DNA of 64,000 nt from NCBI GenBank assembly GCA_964036665.1, contig OZ038527.1:12803835-12867834 (forward strand), read 5' to 3'. Made by a program: the position numbers and the translations under genes. The number at the start of each line of letters is the position of its first letter. Position 1 is the stretch's first letter. Source of the stretch: Gordius sp. MW1 (lineage: Eukaryota > Nematomorpha > Gordioida > Gordea > Gordiidae). Shown here piece after piece: positions 26,057 to 37,309 of this stretch. The notes beneath the pieces were generated by a model. The model was not told the DNA's origin. It worked only from the letters and a program-made list of their open reading frames with translations, and made no database searches.

Positions 26057-28103
26057 AATTAAGCACTCACGTTGCGATACAACAAACTAATCGTAACAAT
26101 AAAACGTTGTCTTTTGTCAAAATGATAGTTCTCGCAGCTTAAAACCTCTTTTCGGAAGTCAATCCAGGATAATAGGATTCTCAAATTGGCTTATTTTTAT
26201 ATATTTTTTTACGCTCTTTCATATAGAATCGAAAAAATGAATATTTTTACCTCAAAATTTTTCACATTTTTTTATTCAACCGTATTCATCCGATGAAAGT
26301 TGTCGTTTTCAGACGTTGTTTCCATGATAAAAAGTAAAAATTTATCAGAATCAGAAAACTATTACTTTGAAATCATGATTGCATAGAGCAGTTTTCAAAA
26401 ATTAAGCACTCGCGTTTGATACAACAAACTAATCGCAACAATAAAACTTTGTCTTTTGTCAAAATGATAGTTCTCGCAGCTTAAAACCTCTTTTCGGAAG
26501 TCAATCGAGGATAATAGGATTCTCAAATTGGCTTATTTTTATATATTTTTATACGCTCTTTCACATAGAATCGAAAAAAATGAATATTTTTACCTCAAAA
26601 TTTTTCACATTTTTTCTTTCAACCGTATTCATCCGATGAAAGATCGTTTTCAGACGTTGTTTCCATGATAAAAAGTAAAAATTTATCAGAATCAGAAAAC
26701 TATTACTTTGAAATCATGATCGTATAGAGCAATTTTCAAAAATTAAGCACTCACGTTGCGATACAAAAAACTAATCGCAACAATAAAACGTTGTCTTTTG
26801 TCAAAATGATAGTTCTCGCAGCTTAAAACCTCTTTTCGGAAGTCAATCAAGATTCTCAAATCGGCTTACTTTTATATATTTTTATACGCTCTTTCACATA
26901 GAATCGAAAAAAATGAATATTTTTACCTCAAAATTTTTCACATTTTTTTCTTTCAACCGTATTCATCCGATGAAAGTTGTCGTTTTCAGACGTTGTTTCC
27001 ATGATAAAAAGTAAAAATTTATCAGAATCAGAAAACTATTACTTTGAAATCATGATTGCATAGAGCAGTTTTCAAAAATTAAGCACTCGCGTTTGATACA
27101 ACAAACTAATCGCAACAATAAAACTTTGTCTTTTGTCAAAATGATAGTTCTCGCAGCTTAAAACCTCTTTTCGGAAGTCAATCCAGGATAATAGGATTCT
27201 CAAATTGGCTTATTTTTATATATTTTTTTACGCTCTTTCATATAGAATCGAAAAAATGAATATTTTTACCTCAAAATTTTTCACATTTTTTTATTCAACC
27301 GTATTCATCCGATGAAAGTTGTCGTTTTCAGACGTTGTTTCCATGATAAAAAGTAAAAATTTATCAGAATCAGAAAACTATTACTTTGAAATCATGATTG
27401 CATAGAGCAGTTTTCAAAAATTAAGCACTCACGTTGCGATACAACAAACTAATCGCAACAATAAAACGTTGTCTTTTGTCAAAATGATAGTTCTCGCAGC
27501 TTAAAACTTCGGAAGTCAATCGAAGATAATAAGATTCTCAAATCGGCTTACTTTTATATATTTTTTCAAGCTCTTTCACATAGCATCGAAAAAAACAATT
27601 ATTTTTACCTCAAAATTTTTCACATTTTTTTCTTTCAACCGTATTTATCCGATAAAAGTTGTCGTTTTCAGACGTGGTTTATATGATAAAAAGTAAAAAT
27701 TTATCAGAATCAGAAAACTATTACTTTGAAATCATGATCGCATAGAGCAGTTTTCAAAAATTAAAAACTCACGTTGCGATACAACAAACTAATCGCAACA
27801 AAAAAACGTTGTCTTTTGTCAAAATGATAGTTCTCGCAGCTTAAAACCTCTTTTCGGAAGTCAATCGAGGATAATAGGATTCTCAAATTGGCTTATTTTT
27901 ATATATTTTTTTACGCTCTTTCACATAGAATCGAAAAAAATAAATATTTTTACCTCAAAATTTTTCACATTTTTTTCTTTCAACCGTATTCATCCGATGA
28001 AAGTTGTCGTTTTCAGACGTTGTTTCCATGATAAAAAGTAAAAATTTATCAGAATCAGAAAACTATTACTTTGAAATCATGATTGCATAGAGCAGTTTTC
28101 AAA
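26057..28103. repeat. 6 monomers, mosaic of neighbouring types
   Basis: Monomer starts are 26057, 26400, 26741, 27077, 27419 and 27759 (343, 341, 336, 342, 340, 345). The copy at 26057 has AATCGTAACAAT, which breaks the dyad, as at 34929 and 39028. The copies at 26400 and 26741 follow the second and third monomers of the 1347-bp unit, but the third ends differently. The copy at 27419 has a further 5-base deletion (AAAACTTCGGAAG) in the TCGAAG type. Confidence 0.82.
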
Positions 28104-29450
28104 AATTAAGCACTCGCGTTTGATACAACAAACTAATCGCAACAATAAAACTTTGTCTTTTGTCAAAATGATAGTTCTCGCAGCTTAAAACCTCTTTTCG
28201 GAAGTCAATCCAGGATAATAGGATTCTCAAATTGGCTTATTTTTATATATTTTTTTACGCTCTTTCATATAGAATCGAAAAAATGAATATTTTTACCTCA
28301 AAATTTTTCACATTTTTTTATTCAACCGTATTCATCCGATGAAAGTTGTCGTTTTCAGACGTTGTTTCCATGATAAAAAGTAAAAATTTATCAGAATCAG
28401 AAAACTATTACTTTGAAATCATGATTGCATAGAGCAGTTTTCAAAAATTAAGCACTCGCGTTTGATACAACAAACTAATCGCAACAATAAAACTTTGTCT
28501 TTTGTCAAAATGATAGTTCTCGCAGCTTAAAACCTCTTTTCGGAAGTCAATCGAGGATAATAGGATTCTCAAATTGGCTTATTTTTATATATTTTTATAC
28601 GCTCTTTCACATAGAATCGAAAAAAATGAATATTTTTACCTCAAAATTTTTCACATTTTTTCTTTCAACCGTATTCATCCGATGAAAGATCGTTTTCAGA
28701 CGTTGTTTCCATGATAAAAAGTAAAAATTTATCAGAATCAGAAAACTATTACTTTGAAATCATGATCGTATAGAGCAATTTTCAAAAATTAAGCACTCAC
28801 GTTGCGATACAAAAAACTAATCGCAACAATAAAACGTTGTCTTTTGTCAAAATGATAGTTCTCGCAGCTTAAAACCTCTTTTCGGAAGTCAATCAAGATT
28901 CTCAAATCGGCTTACTTTTATATATTTTTATACGCTCTTTCACATAGAATCGAAAAAAATGAATATTTTTACCTCAAAATTTTTCACATTTTTTCTTTCA
29001 ACCGTATTCATCCGATGAAAGATCGTTTTCAGACGTTGTTTCCATGATAAAAAGTCAAAATTTATCATAATCAGAAAACTATTACTTTGAAATCATGATC
29101 GCATAGAGCAATTTTCAAAAATTAAGCACTCACGTTGCGATACAACAAACTAATCGCAACAATAAAACGTTGTCTTTTGTCAAAATGATAGTTCTCGCAG
29201 CTTAAAACCTCTTTTCGGAAGTCAATCGAGGATAATTGGCTTATTTTTATATATTTTTTCAAGCTCTTTCACATAGAATCGAAAAAAATAAATATTTTTA
29301 CCTCAAAATTTTTCACATTTTTTTATTCAACCGTATTCATCCGATGAAAGTTGTCGTTTTCAGACGTTGTTTCCATGATAAAAAGTAAAAATTTATCAGA
29401 ATCAGAAAACTATTACTTTGAAATCATGATTGCATAGAGCAGTTTTCAAA
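28104..29450. repeat. 4-monomer higher-order repeat, copy 1 (1347 bp)
   Basis: Monomer starts are 28104, 28446, 28787 and 29120 (342, 341, 333, 331). The variant order is the same as at 22648-23994. The copy at 28104 has CTTTCATATAG, shared with 26057 and 27077 but not with 29451. Confidence 0.88.
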
Positions 29451-30796
29451 AATTAAGCACTCGCGTTTGATACAACAAACTAATCGCAACAATAAAACTT
29501 TGTCTTTTGTCAAAATGATAGTTCTCGCAGCTTAAAACCTCTTTTCGGAAGTCAATCCAGGATAATAGGATTCTCAAATTGGCTTATTTTTATATATTTT
29601 TTTACGCTCTTTCACATAGAATCGAAAAAATGAATATTTTTACCTCAAAATTTTTCACATTTTTTTATTCAACCGTATTCATCCGATGAAAGTTGTCGTT
29701 TTCAGACGTTGTTTTCATGATAAAAAGTAAAAATTTATCAGAATCAGAAAACTATTACTTTGAAATCATGATTGCATAGAGCAGTTTTCAAAAATTAAGC
29801 ACTCGCGTTTGATACAACAAACTAATCGCAACAATAAAACTTTGTCTTTTGTCAAAATGATAGTTCTCGCAGCTTAAAACCTCTTTTCGGAAGTCAATAG
29901 AGGATAATAGGATTCTCAAATTGGCTTATTTTTATATATTTTTATACGCTCTTTCACATAGAATCGAAAAAAATGAATATTTTTACCTCATAATTTTTCA
30001 CATTTTTTCTTTCAACCGTATTCATCCGATGAAAGATCGTTTTCAGACGTTGTTTCCATGATAAAAAGTAAAAATTTATCAGAATCAGAAAACTATTACT
30101 TTGAAATCATGATCGTATAGAGCAATTTTCAAAAATTAAGCACTCACGTTGCGATACAAAAAACTAATCGCAACAATAAAACGTTGTCTTTTGTCAAAAT
30201 GATAGTTCTCGCAGCTTAAAACCTCTTTTCGGAAGTCAATCAAGATTCTCAAATCGGCTTACTTTTATATATTTTTATACGCTCTTTCACATAGAATCGA
30301 AAAAATGAATATTTTTACCTCAAAATTTTTCACATTTTTTCTTTCAACCGTATTCATCCGATGAAAGATCGTTTTCAGACGTTGTTTCCATGATAAAAAG
30401 TCAAAATTTATCAGAATCAGAAAACTATTACTTTGAAATCATGATCGCATAGAGCAATTTTCAAAAATTAAGCACTCACGTTGCGATACAACAAACTAAT
30501 CGCAACAATAAAACGTTGTCTTTTGTCAAAATGATAGTTCTCGCAGCTTAAAACCTCTTTTCGGAAGTCAATCGAGGATAATTGGCTTATTTTTATATAT
30601 TTTTTCAAGCTCTTTCACATAGAATCGAAAAAAATAAATATTTTTACCTCAAAATTTTTCACATTTTTTTATTCAACCGTATTCATCCGATGAAAGTTGT
30701 CGTTTTCAGACGTTGTTTCCATGATAAAAAGTAAAAATTTATCAGAATCAGAAAACTATTACTTTGAAATCATGATCGCATAGAGCAGTTTTCAAA
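29451..30796. repeat. 4-monomer higher-order repeat, copy 2 (1346 bp)
   Basis: Monomer starts are 29451, 29793, 30134 and 30466 (342, 341, 332, 331). It is one base shorter than copy 1 because of an A lost in the A tract of the third monomer. The second monomer has GTCAATAGAGG and CTCATAATTTTT, not seen in copy 1. Confidence 0.88.
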
Positions 30797-30810
30797 AATT
30801 AAAAACTCAC

Positions 30811-30837
30811 GTTGCGATACAACAAACTAATCGCAAC
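30811..30837. other. 8-bp inverted repeat (dyad), one per monomer in most copies
   Basis: GTTGCGAT (30811-30818) and its exact reverse complement ATCGCAAC (30830-30837) flank the 11-base spacer ACAACAAACTA. The arms could form a hairpin or bind a dimeric protein. The same element recurs at the same place in most monomers. It is broken where GTTGCGAT is replaced by GTTTGAT (common in the left domain), by TTGTGAT (for example 6531, 8935, 14772, 16141, 20599) or by GTTGCAAT (41742, 43082, 61346). It is shortened to 7 bp in the TTTGCGAT copies (for example 45778, 48157). Binding or cruciform formation is inference. Confidence 0.85.
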
Positions 30838-30862
30838 AATAAAACGTTGTCTTTTGTCAAAA
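30834..30862. other. Second, mutually exclusive inverted repeat plus 11-bp palindrome
   Basis: CAAC (30834-30837), which is the end of the dyad's right arm, can also pair with GTTG at 30846-30849, so the first 70 bases of a transcript could fold in two competing ways. Immediately downstream, TTTTGTCAAAA (30852-30862) is a palindrome with a one-base centre. These are short elements in AT-rich DNA, so their significance is uncertain; what supports them is recurrence in nearly every copy, which in a tandem array may only reflect common descent. Confidence 0.5.
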
Positions 30863-30971
30863 TGATAGTTCTCGCAGCTTAAAACCTCTTTTCGGAAGTC
30901 AATCGAGGATAATAGGATTCTCAAATTGGCTTATTTTTATATATTTTTTCAAGCTCTTTCACATAGAATCG

Positions 30972-31014
30972 AAAAAAATAAATATTTTTACCTCAAAATT
31001 TTTCACATTTTTTT
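30972..31014. other. Four A/T tracts spaced 12 bp centre to centre
   Basis: A7 (30972-30978), T5 (30985-30989), AAAATTTTT (30995-31003) and T7 (31008-31014) have centres at 30975, 30987, 30999 and 31011. Tracts of this kind stiffen and bend DNA and disfavour nucleosomes. The 12-bp spacing is slightly longer than the helical repeat of about 10.5 bp, so bends would add only partly. The arrangement recurs in most monomers. In many right-domain copies TTACTACC replaces the T5 tract, removing the second one. Confidence 0.65.
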
Positions 31015-32863
31015 ATTCAACCGTATTCATCCGATGAAAGTTGTCGTTTTCAGACGTTGTTTCCATGATAAAAAGTAAAAATTTATCAGAATCAAAAAAC
31101 TATTACTTTGAAATCATGATCGCATAGAGCAATTTTCAAAAATTAAGCACTCACGTTGCGATACAACAAACTAATCGCAACAATAAAACGTTGTCTTTTG
31201 TCAAAATGATAGTTCTCGAAGCTTAAAACCTCTTTTCGGAAGTCAATCGCGGATAATAGGATTCTCAAATTGGCTTACTTTTATATATTTTTTCAAGCTC
31301 TTTCACATAGAATCAAAAAAAATAAATATTTATACCTCAAAATTTTTCACATTTTTTTATTCAACCGTATTCATCCGATGAAAGTTGTCGTTTTCAGACG
31401 TTGTTTCCATGGTAAAAAGTAAAAATTTATCAGAATCAGAAAACTATTACTTTGAAATCATGATCGCATAGAGCAATTTTCAAAAATTAAGCACTCACGT
31501 TGCGATACAACAAACTAATCGCAACAATAAAACGTTGTCTTTTGTCAAAATGATAGTTCTCGCAGCTTAAAACCTCTTTTCGGAAGTCAATCCAGGATAA
31601 TAGGATTCTCAAATTGGCTTATTTTTATATATTTTTTTACGCTCTTTCACATAGAATTGAAAAAAATGAATATTTTTACCTCAAAATTTTTCACATTTTT
31701 TAATTCAACCGTATTCATTCGATGAAAGTTGTCGTTTTCAGGAGTTGTTTCCATGATAAAAAGTAAAAATTTATCAGAATCAGAAAACTATTACTTTGAA
31801 ATCATGATCGCATAGAGCAATTTTCAAAAATTAAGCACTCACGTTGCGATACAACAAACTAATCGCAAAAATAAAACGTTGTCTTTTGTCAAAATGATAG
31901 TTCTCGCAGCTTATAACCTCTTTTCGGAAGTCAATCCAGGATAATAGGATTCTCAAATTGGCTTATTTTTATATATTTTTTTACGCTCTTTCACATAGAA
32001 TCGAAAAAAATAAATATTTTTACCTCAACTTTTTTCACATTTTTTTCTTTCAACCGTATTCATCCGATGAAAGTTGTCGTTTTCAGACGTTGTTTCCATG
32101 ATAAAAAGTAAAAATTTATCAGAATCAGAAAACTATTACTTTGAAATCATGATCGCATAGAGCAATTTTCAAAAATTAAGCACTCACGTTTGATACAACA
32201 AACTAATCGCAACAATAAAACGTTGTCTTTTGTCAAAATGATAGTTCTCGCAGCTTAAAACCTCTTTTCATAAGTCAATCGAGGATAATAGGATTCTCAA
32301 ATTGGCTTATTTTTATATATTTTTTTACGCTCTTTCACCTAGAATTGAAAAAAAAATGAATATTTTTACCTCAAAATTTTTCACATTTTTTAATTCAACC
32401 GTATTCATCCGATGAAAGTTGTCGTTTTCAGGCGTTGTTTCCATAATAAAAAGTAAAAATTTATCAGAATCAGAAAACTATTACTTTGAAATCATGATCG
32501 CATAGAGCAATTTTCAAAAATTAAGCACTCACGTTGCGATACAACAAACTAATCGCAACAATAAAACGTTGTCTTTTGTCAAAATGATAGTTCTCGCAGC
32601 TTAAAACCTCTTTTCGGAAGTCAATCCAGGATAATAGGATTCTCAAATTGGCTTATTTTTATATATTTTTTTACGCTCTTTCACATAGAATCGAAAAAAA
32701 TAAATATTTTTACCTCAAAATTTTTCACATTTTTTTCTTTCAACCGTATTCATCCGATGAAAGTTGTCGTTTTCAGACGTTGTTTCCATGATAAAAAGTA
32801 AAAATTTATCAGAATCAGAAAACTATTACTTTGAAATCATGATTGCATAGAGCAGTTTTCAAA

Positions 32864-35800
32864 AATTAAGCACTCACGTTGCGATACAACAAACTAATCG
32901 CAACAATAAAACGTTGTCTTTTGTCAAAATGATAGTTCTCGCAGCTTAAAACCTCTTTTCGGAAGTCAATCGAAGATAATAAGATTCTCAAATCGGCTTA
33001 CTTTTATATATTTTTTCAAGCTCTTTCACATAGAATCGAAAAAAACAAATATTTTTACCTCAAAATTTTTCACATTTTTTTCTTTCAACCGTATTTATCC
33101 GATAAAAGTTGTCGTTTTCAGACGTGGTTTATATGATAAAAAGTAAAAATTTATCAGAATCAGAAAACTATTACTTTGAAATCATGATCGCATAGAGCAG
33201 TTTTCAAAAATTAAAAACTCACGTTGCGATACAACAAACTAATCGCAACAAAAAAACGTTGTCTTTTGTCAAAATGATAGTTCTCGCAGCTTAAAACCTC
33301 TTTTCGGAAGTCAATCGAGGATAATAGGATTCTCAAATTGGCTTATTTTTATATATTTTTTACGCTCTTTCACATAGAATCGAAAAAAATAAATATTTTT
33401 ACCTCAAAATTTTTCACATTTTTTTCTTTCAACCGTATTCATCCGATGAAAGTTGTCGTTTTCAGACGTTGTTTCCATGATAAAAAGTAAAAATTTATCA
33501 GAATCAGAAAACTATTACTTTGAAATCATGATCGCATAGAGCAATTTTCAAAAATTAAGCCCTCACGTTTGATACAACAAACTAATCGCAACAATAAAAC
33601 GTGTTCTTTTGTCAAAATGATAGTTCTCGCAGCTTAAAACCTCTTTTCGGAAGTCAATCGAAGATAATAAGATTCTCAAATCGGCTTACTTTTATATATT
33701 TTTTCAAGCTCTTTCACATAGAATCGAAAAAAACAAATATTTTTACCTCAAAATTTTTCACATTTTTTTCTTTCAACCGTATTTATCCGATAAAAGTTGT
33801 CGTTTTCAGACGTGGTTTATATGATAAAAAGTAAAAATTTATCAGAATCAGAAAACTATTACTTTGAAATCATGATCGCATAGAGCAGTTTTCAAAAATT
33901 AAAAACTCACGTTGCGATACAACAAACTAATCGCAACAAAAAAACGTTGTCTTTTGTCAAAATGATAGTTCTCGCAGCTTAAAACCTCTTTTCGGAAGTC
34001 AATCGAGGATAATAGGATTCTCAAATTGGCTTATTTTTATATATTTTTTTACGCTCTTTCACATAGAATCGAAAAAAATAAATATTTTTACCTCAAAATT
34101 TTTCACATTTTTTTCTTTCAACCGTATTCATCCGATGAAAGTTGTCGTTTTCAGACGTTGTTTCCATGATAAAAAGTAAAAATTTATCAGAATCAGAAAA
34201 CTATTACTTTGAAATCATGATCGCATAGAGCAATTTTCGAAAATTAAGCCCTCACGTTTGATACAACAAACTAATCGCAACAATAAAACGTGTTCTTTTG
34301 TCAAAATGATAGTTCTCGCAGCTTAAAACCTCTTTTCGGAAGTCAATCGAGGATAATAGGATTCTCAAATTGGCTTATTTTTATATATTTTTATACGTTC
34401 TTTCACATAGAATCGAAAAAAATGAATATTTTTACCTCAAAATTTTTCACATTTTTTTATTCAACCGTATTCATCCGATGAAAGTTGTCGTTTTCAGACG
34501 TTGTTTCCATGATAAAAAGTAAAAATTTATCAGAATCAGAAAACTATTACTTTGAAATCATGATCGCATAGAGCAGTTTTCAAAAATTAAAAACTCACGT
34601 TGCGATACAACAAACTAATCGCAACAATAAAACGTTGTCTTTTGTCAAAATGATAGTTCTCGCAACTTAAAACCTCTTTTCGGAAGTCAATCGAGGATAA
34701 TAGGATTCTCAAATTGGCTTATTTTTATATATTTTTTTACGCTCTTTCACATAGAATCGAAAAAAAGGAATATTTTTACCTCAAAATTTTTCACATTTTT
34801 TTATTCAACAGTATTCATCCGATGAAAGTTGTCGTTTTCAGACGCTGTTTCCATGATAAAAAGTAAAAATTTATCAGAATCAGAAAACTATTACTTTGAA
34901 ATCATGAGCGCATAGAGCAATTTTCAAAAATTAAGCACTCACGTTGCGATACAACAAACTAATCGTAACAATAAAACGTTGTCTTTTGTCAAAATGATAG
35001 TTCTCGCAGCTTAAAACCTCTTTTCGGAAGTCAATCGAGGATAATAGGATTCTCAAATCGGCTTACTTTTATATATTTTTTCAAGCTCTTTCACATAGAA
35101 TCGAAAAAAATAAATATTTTTACCTCAAAATTTTTCACATTTTTTTCTTTCAACCGTATTCATCCGATAAAAGTTGTCGTTTTCAGACGTGGTTTATATG
35201 ATAAAAAGTCAAAATTTATCAGAATCAGAAAACTATTACTTTGAAATCATGATCGCATAGAGCAGTTTTCAAAAATAAAAAACTCACGTTGCGATACAAC
35301 AAACTAATCGCATCAATAAAACGTTGTCTTTTGTCAAAATGATAGTTCTCGCAGCTTAAAACCTCTTTTCGGAAGTCAATCCAGGATAATAGGATTCTCA
35401 AATTGGCTTATTTTTATATATTTTGTTCTTTCACATAGAATCGAAAAAAATGAATATTTTTACCTTAAAATTTTTCACATTTTTTTATTCAAATGTCATC
35501 CGATGAAAGTTGTCGTTTTCAGACGTTGTTTCCATGATACAAAGTAAAAATTTATAAGAATCAGAAAACTATTACTTTGAAATCATGATCGCATAGAGCA
35601 ATTTTGAAAAATTAAGCACTCACGTTGCGATACAACAAACTAATCGCAACAATAAAACTTTGTCTTTTGTCAAAATGATAGTTCTCGCAGCTTAAAACCT
35701 CTTTTCGGAAGTCAATCGAGGATAATAAGATTCTCAAATCGGCTTACTTTTATATATTTTTTCAAGCTCTTTCACATAGAATCAAAAAAAAAAAATATTT

Positions 35801-37309
35801 TTACCTCAAAATTTTTCACATTTTTTTCTTTCAACCGTATTCATCCGATAAAAGTTGTCGTTTTCAGAAGTGGTTTATATGATAAAAAGTAAAAATTTAT
35901 CAGAATCAGAAAACTATTACTTTGAAATCATGATCGCATAGAGCAGTTTTCAAAAATTAAAAACTCACGTTGCGATACAACAAACTAATCGCAACAATAA
36001 AACGTTGTCTTTTGTCAAAATGATAGTTCTCGCAACTTAAAACCTCTTTTCGGAAGTCAATCGAGGATAATAGGATTCTCAAATTGGCTTATTTTTATAT
36101 ATTTTTTTACGCTCTTTCACATAGAATCGAAAAAAAGGAATATTTTTACCTCAAAATTTTTCACATTTTTTTATTCAACCGTATTCATCCGATGAAAGTT
36201 GTCGTTTTCAGACGCTGTTTCCATGATAAAAAGTAAAAATTTATCAGAATCAGAAAACTATTACTTTGAAATCATGGCGCATAGAGCAATTTTCAAAAAT
36301 TAAGCACTCACGTTGCGATACAACAAACTAATCGCAACAATAAAACGTTGTCCTTTGTCAAAATGATGGCTCTCGCAGCTTAAAACCTCTTTTCGGAAGT
36401 CAATCGAGGATAATAGGATTCTCAAATTGGCTTACTTTTATATATTTTTTCAAGCTCTTTCACATAGAATCGAAAAAAATAAATATTACTACCTCAAAAT
36501 TTTTCACATTTTTTTATTCATCCGATGAAAGTTGTCGTTTTCAGACGTTGTTTCCATGATAAAAATTAACAATTTATCAGAATCAGAAAATTATTACTTT
36601 GAAATCATCATCGCATAGAGCAGTTTTCAAAAATTATGCACTCACGTTGCGATACAACAAACTAATCGCAACAATAAAACGTTGTCCTTTGTCAAAATGA
36701 TGGCTCTCGCCTTAAAACCTCTTTTCGGAAGTCAATCGAGGATAATAGGATTCTCAAATTGGCTTACTTTTATATATTTTTTCAAGCTCTTTCACCTAGA
36801 ATCGAAAAAAATAAATATTACTACCTCAAAATTTTTCACATTTTTTTATTCATCCGATGAAAGTTGTCGTTTTCAGACGTTGTTTCCATGATAAAAAGTA
36901 ACAATTTATCAGAATCAGAAAACTATCACTTTGAAATCATCATCGCATAGAGCAGTTTTCAAAAATTAAGCACTCACGTTGCGATACAACAAACTAATCG
37001 CAAAAATAAAACATTGTCCTTTGTCAAAATGATGGCTCTCGTAGCTTAAAACCTCTTTTCGGGAAGTCAATCGAGGATAATAGGATTCTCAAATTGGCTT
37101 ACTTTTATATATTTTTTCAAGTTTTTTCACATAGAATCGAAAAAAATAAATATTTTTACCTCAAAATTTTTCACATTTTTTTCTTTCAACCGTATTCATC
37201 CGATGAAAGTTGTCGTTTTCAGACGTTGTTTCCATGATAAAAAGTAAAAATTTATCAGAATTAGAAAACTATTACTTTGAAATCATGATTGCATAGAGCA
37301 GTTTTCAAA
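32864..37309. repeat. Diverged 4.1-4.4 kb duplication, left copy (13 monomers)
   Basis: Monomer starts are 32864, 33209, 33553, 33897, 34242, 34585, 34929, 35274, 35610, 35955, 36298, 36632 and 36964. It corresponds to 37310-41414 but has an extra dimer (33553-34241 repeats 32864-33552) and lacks a monomer like 38343. From 34929 on the offset to the right copy is 4099-4106 bp. Shared rare variants include AATCGTAACAAT, CGCATCAATAAAACG, TTCAAATGTCATCC, AATCATGGCGCATAG, and GATGGCTCTCG with TTACTACC. The monomer at 35274 is 336 bp because it has TTTTGTTCTTTC where the other copy has TTTTGTTACGCTCTTTC. Confidence 0.85.

Larger units (their letters stand above)
30797..31140 (+). repeat. Representative 344-bp monomer (reference for landmarks)
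   Basis: This copy has the modal 344-bp length and carries all the landmarks. In order: the inverted repeat at 30811-30837; the palindrome TTTTGTCAAAA at 30852-30862; a TTCGGAAGTCAATCGAGG block at 30891-30908; an AT-only stretch around 30930-30950; four A/T tracts at 30972-31014; the CCGATGAAAG block at about 31031-31040; and CATGATCGCAT at 31114-31124. The short motif ACGTTGT occurs twice (30844-30850 and in the second half), but the two halves do not otherwise look like copies of each other, so I do not claim an ancestral half-unit. The choice of first base is arbitrary because the array is circularly permutable. Confidence 0.9.
30797..32863. repeat. 6 monomers of 344-345 bp without higher-order pattern
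   Basis: Monomer starts are 30797, 31141, 31485, 31829, 32174 and 32519 (344, 344, 344, 345, 345, 345). Each carries private substitutions, for example CTCGAAGCTT and ATGGTAAAAAG at 31141, CAGGAGTTG at 31485, ACCTCAACTTTTT at 31829, and TTTTCATAAGTC and CACCTAGAATTG at 32174. I see no repeated order here. This is the stretch with the most independent-looking divergence, and it separates two sets of recent duplications. Confidence 0.85.

Noticed and set aside
30891..30908. CENP-B-box-like string TTCGGAAGTCAATCGAGG
   Set aside because: It has TTCG, A and a CG-rich end, but the core spacing is TTCG-N6-A-NN-CGAGG, whereas the CENP-B essential core is TTCG-N4-A-NN-CGGG. The left-domain TCAATCCAGG variant also removes the second CG. 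I regard the likeness as chance.
30925..30955. TATA-like stretch TTTTATATATTTTTTC as a promoter in each monomer
   Set aside because: It is simple AT-rich sequence with no supporting initiator or downstream element visible, and AT-rich satellites produce such strings by chance.
31008..31014. T7 runs as RNA polymerase III terminators, with the monomer as a tRNA- or SINE-derived unit
   Set aside because: I found no A-box or B-box pair upstream (no GGTTCRANNCC-like string) and no tRNA-like fold, so the T runs alone mean nothing.
30797..31140. The 340-bp monomer as a fused dimer of a ~170-bp ancestor
   Set aside because: The halves share only short strings such as ACGTTGT, ATCGCA and CATAGA; I could not align them beyond that by eye. 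A self-alignment of the consensus would settle it.
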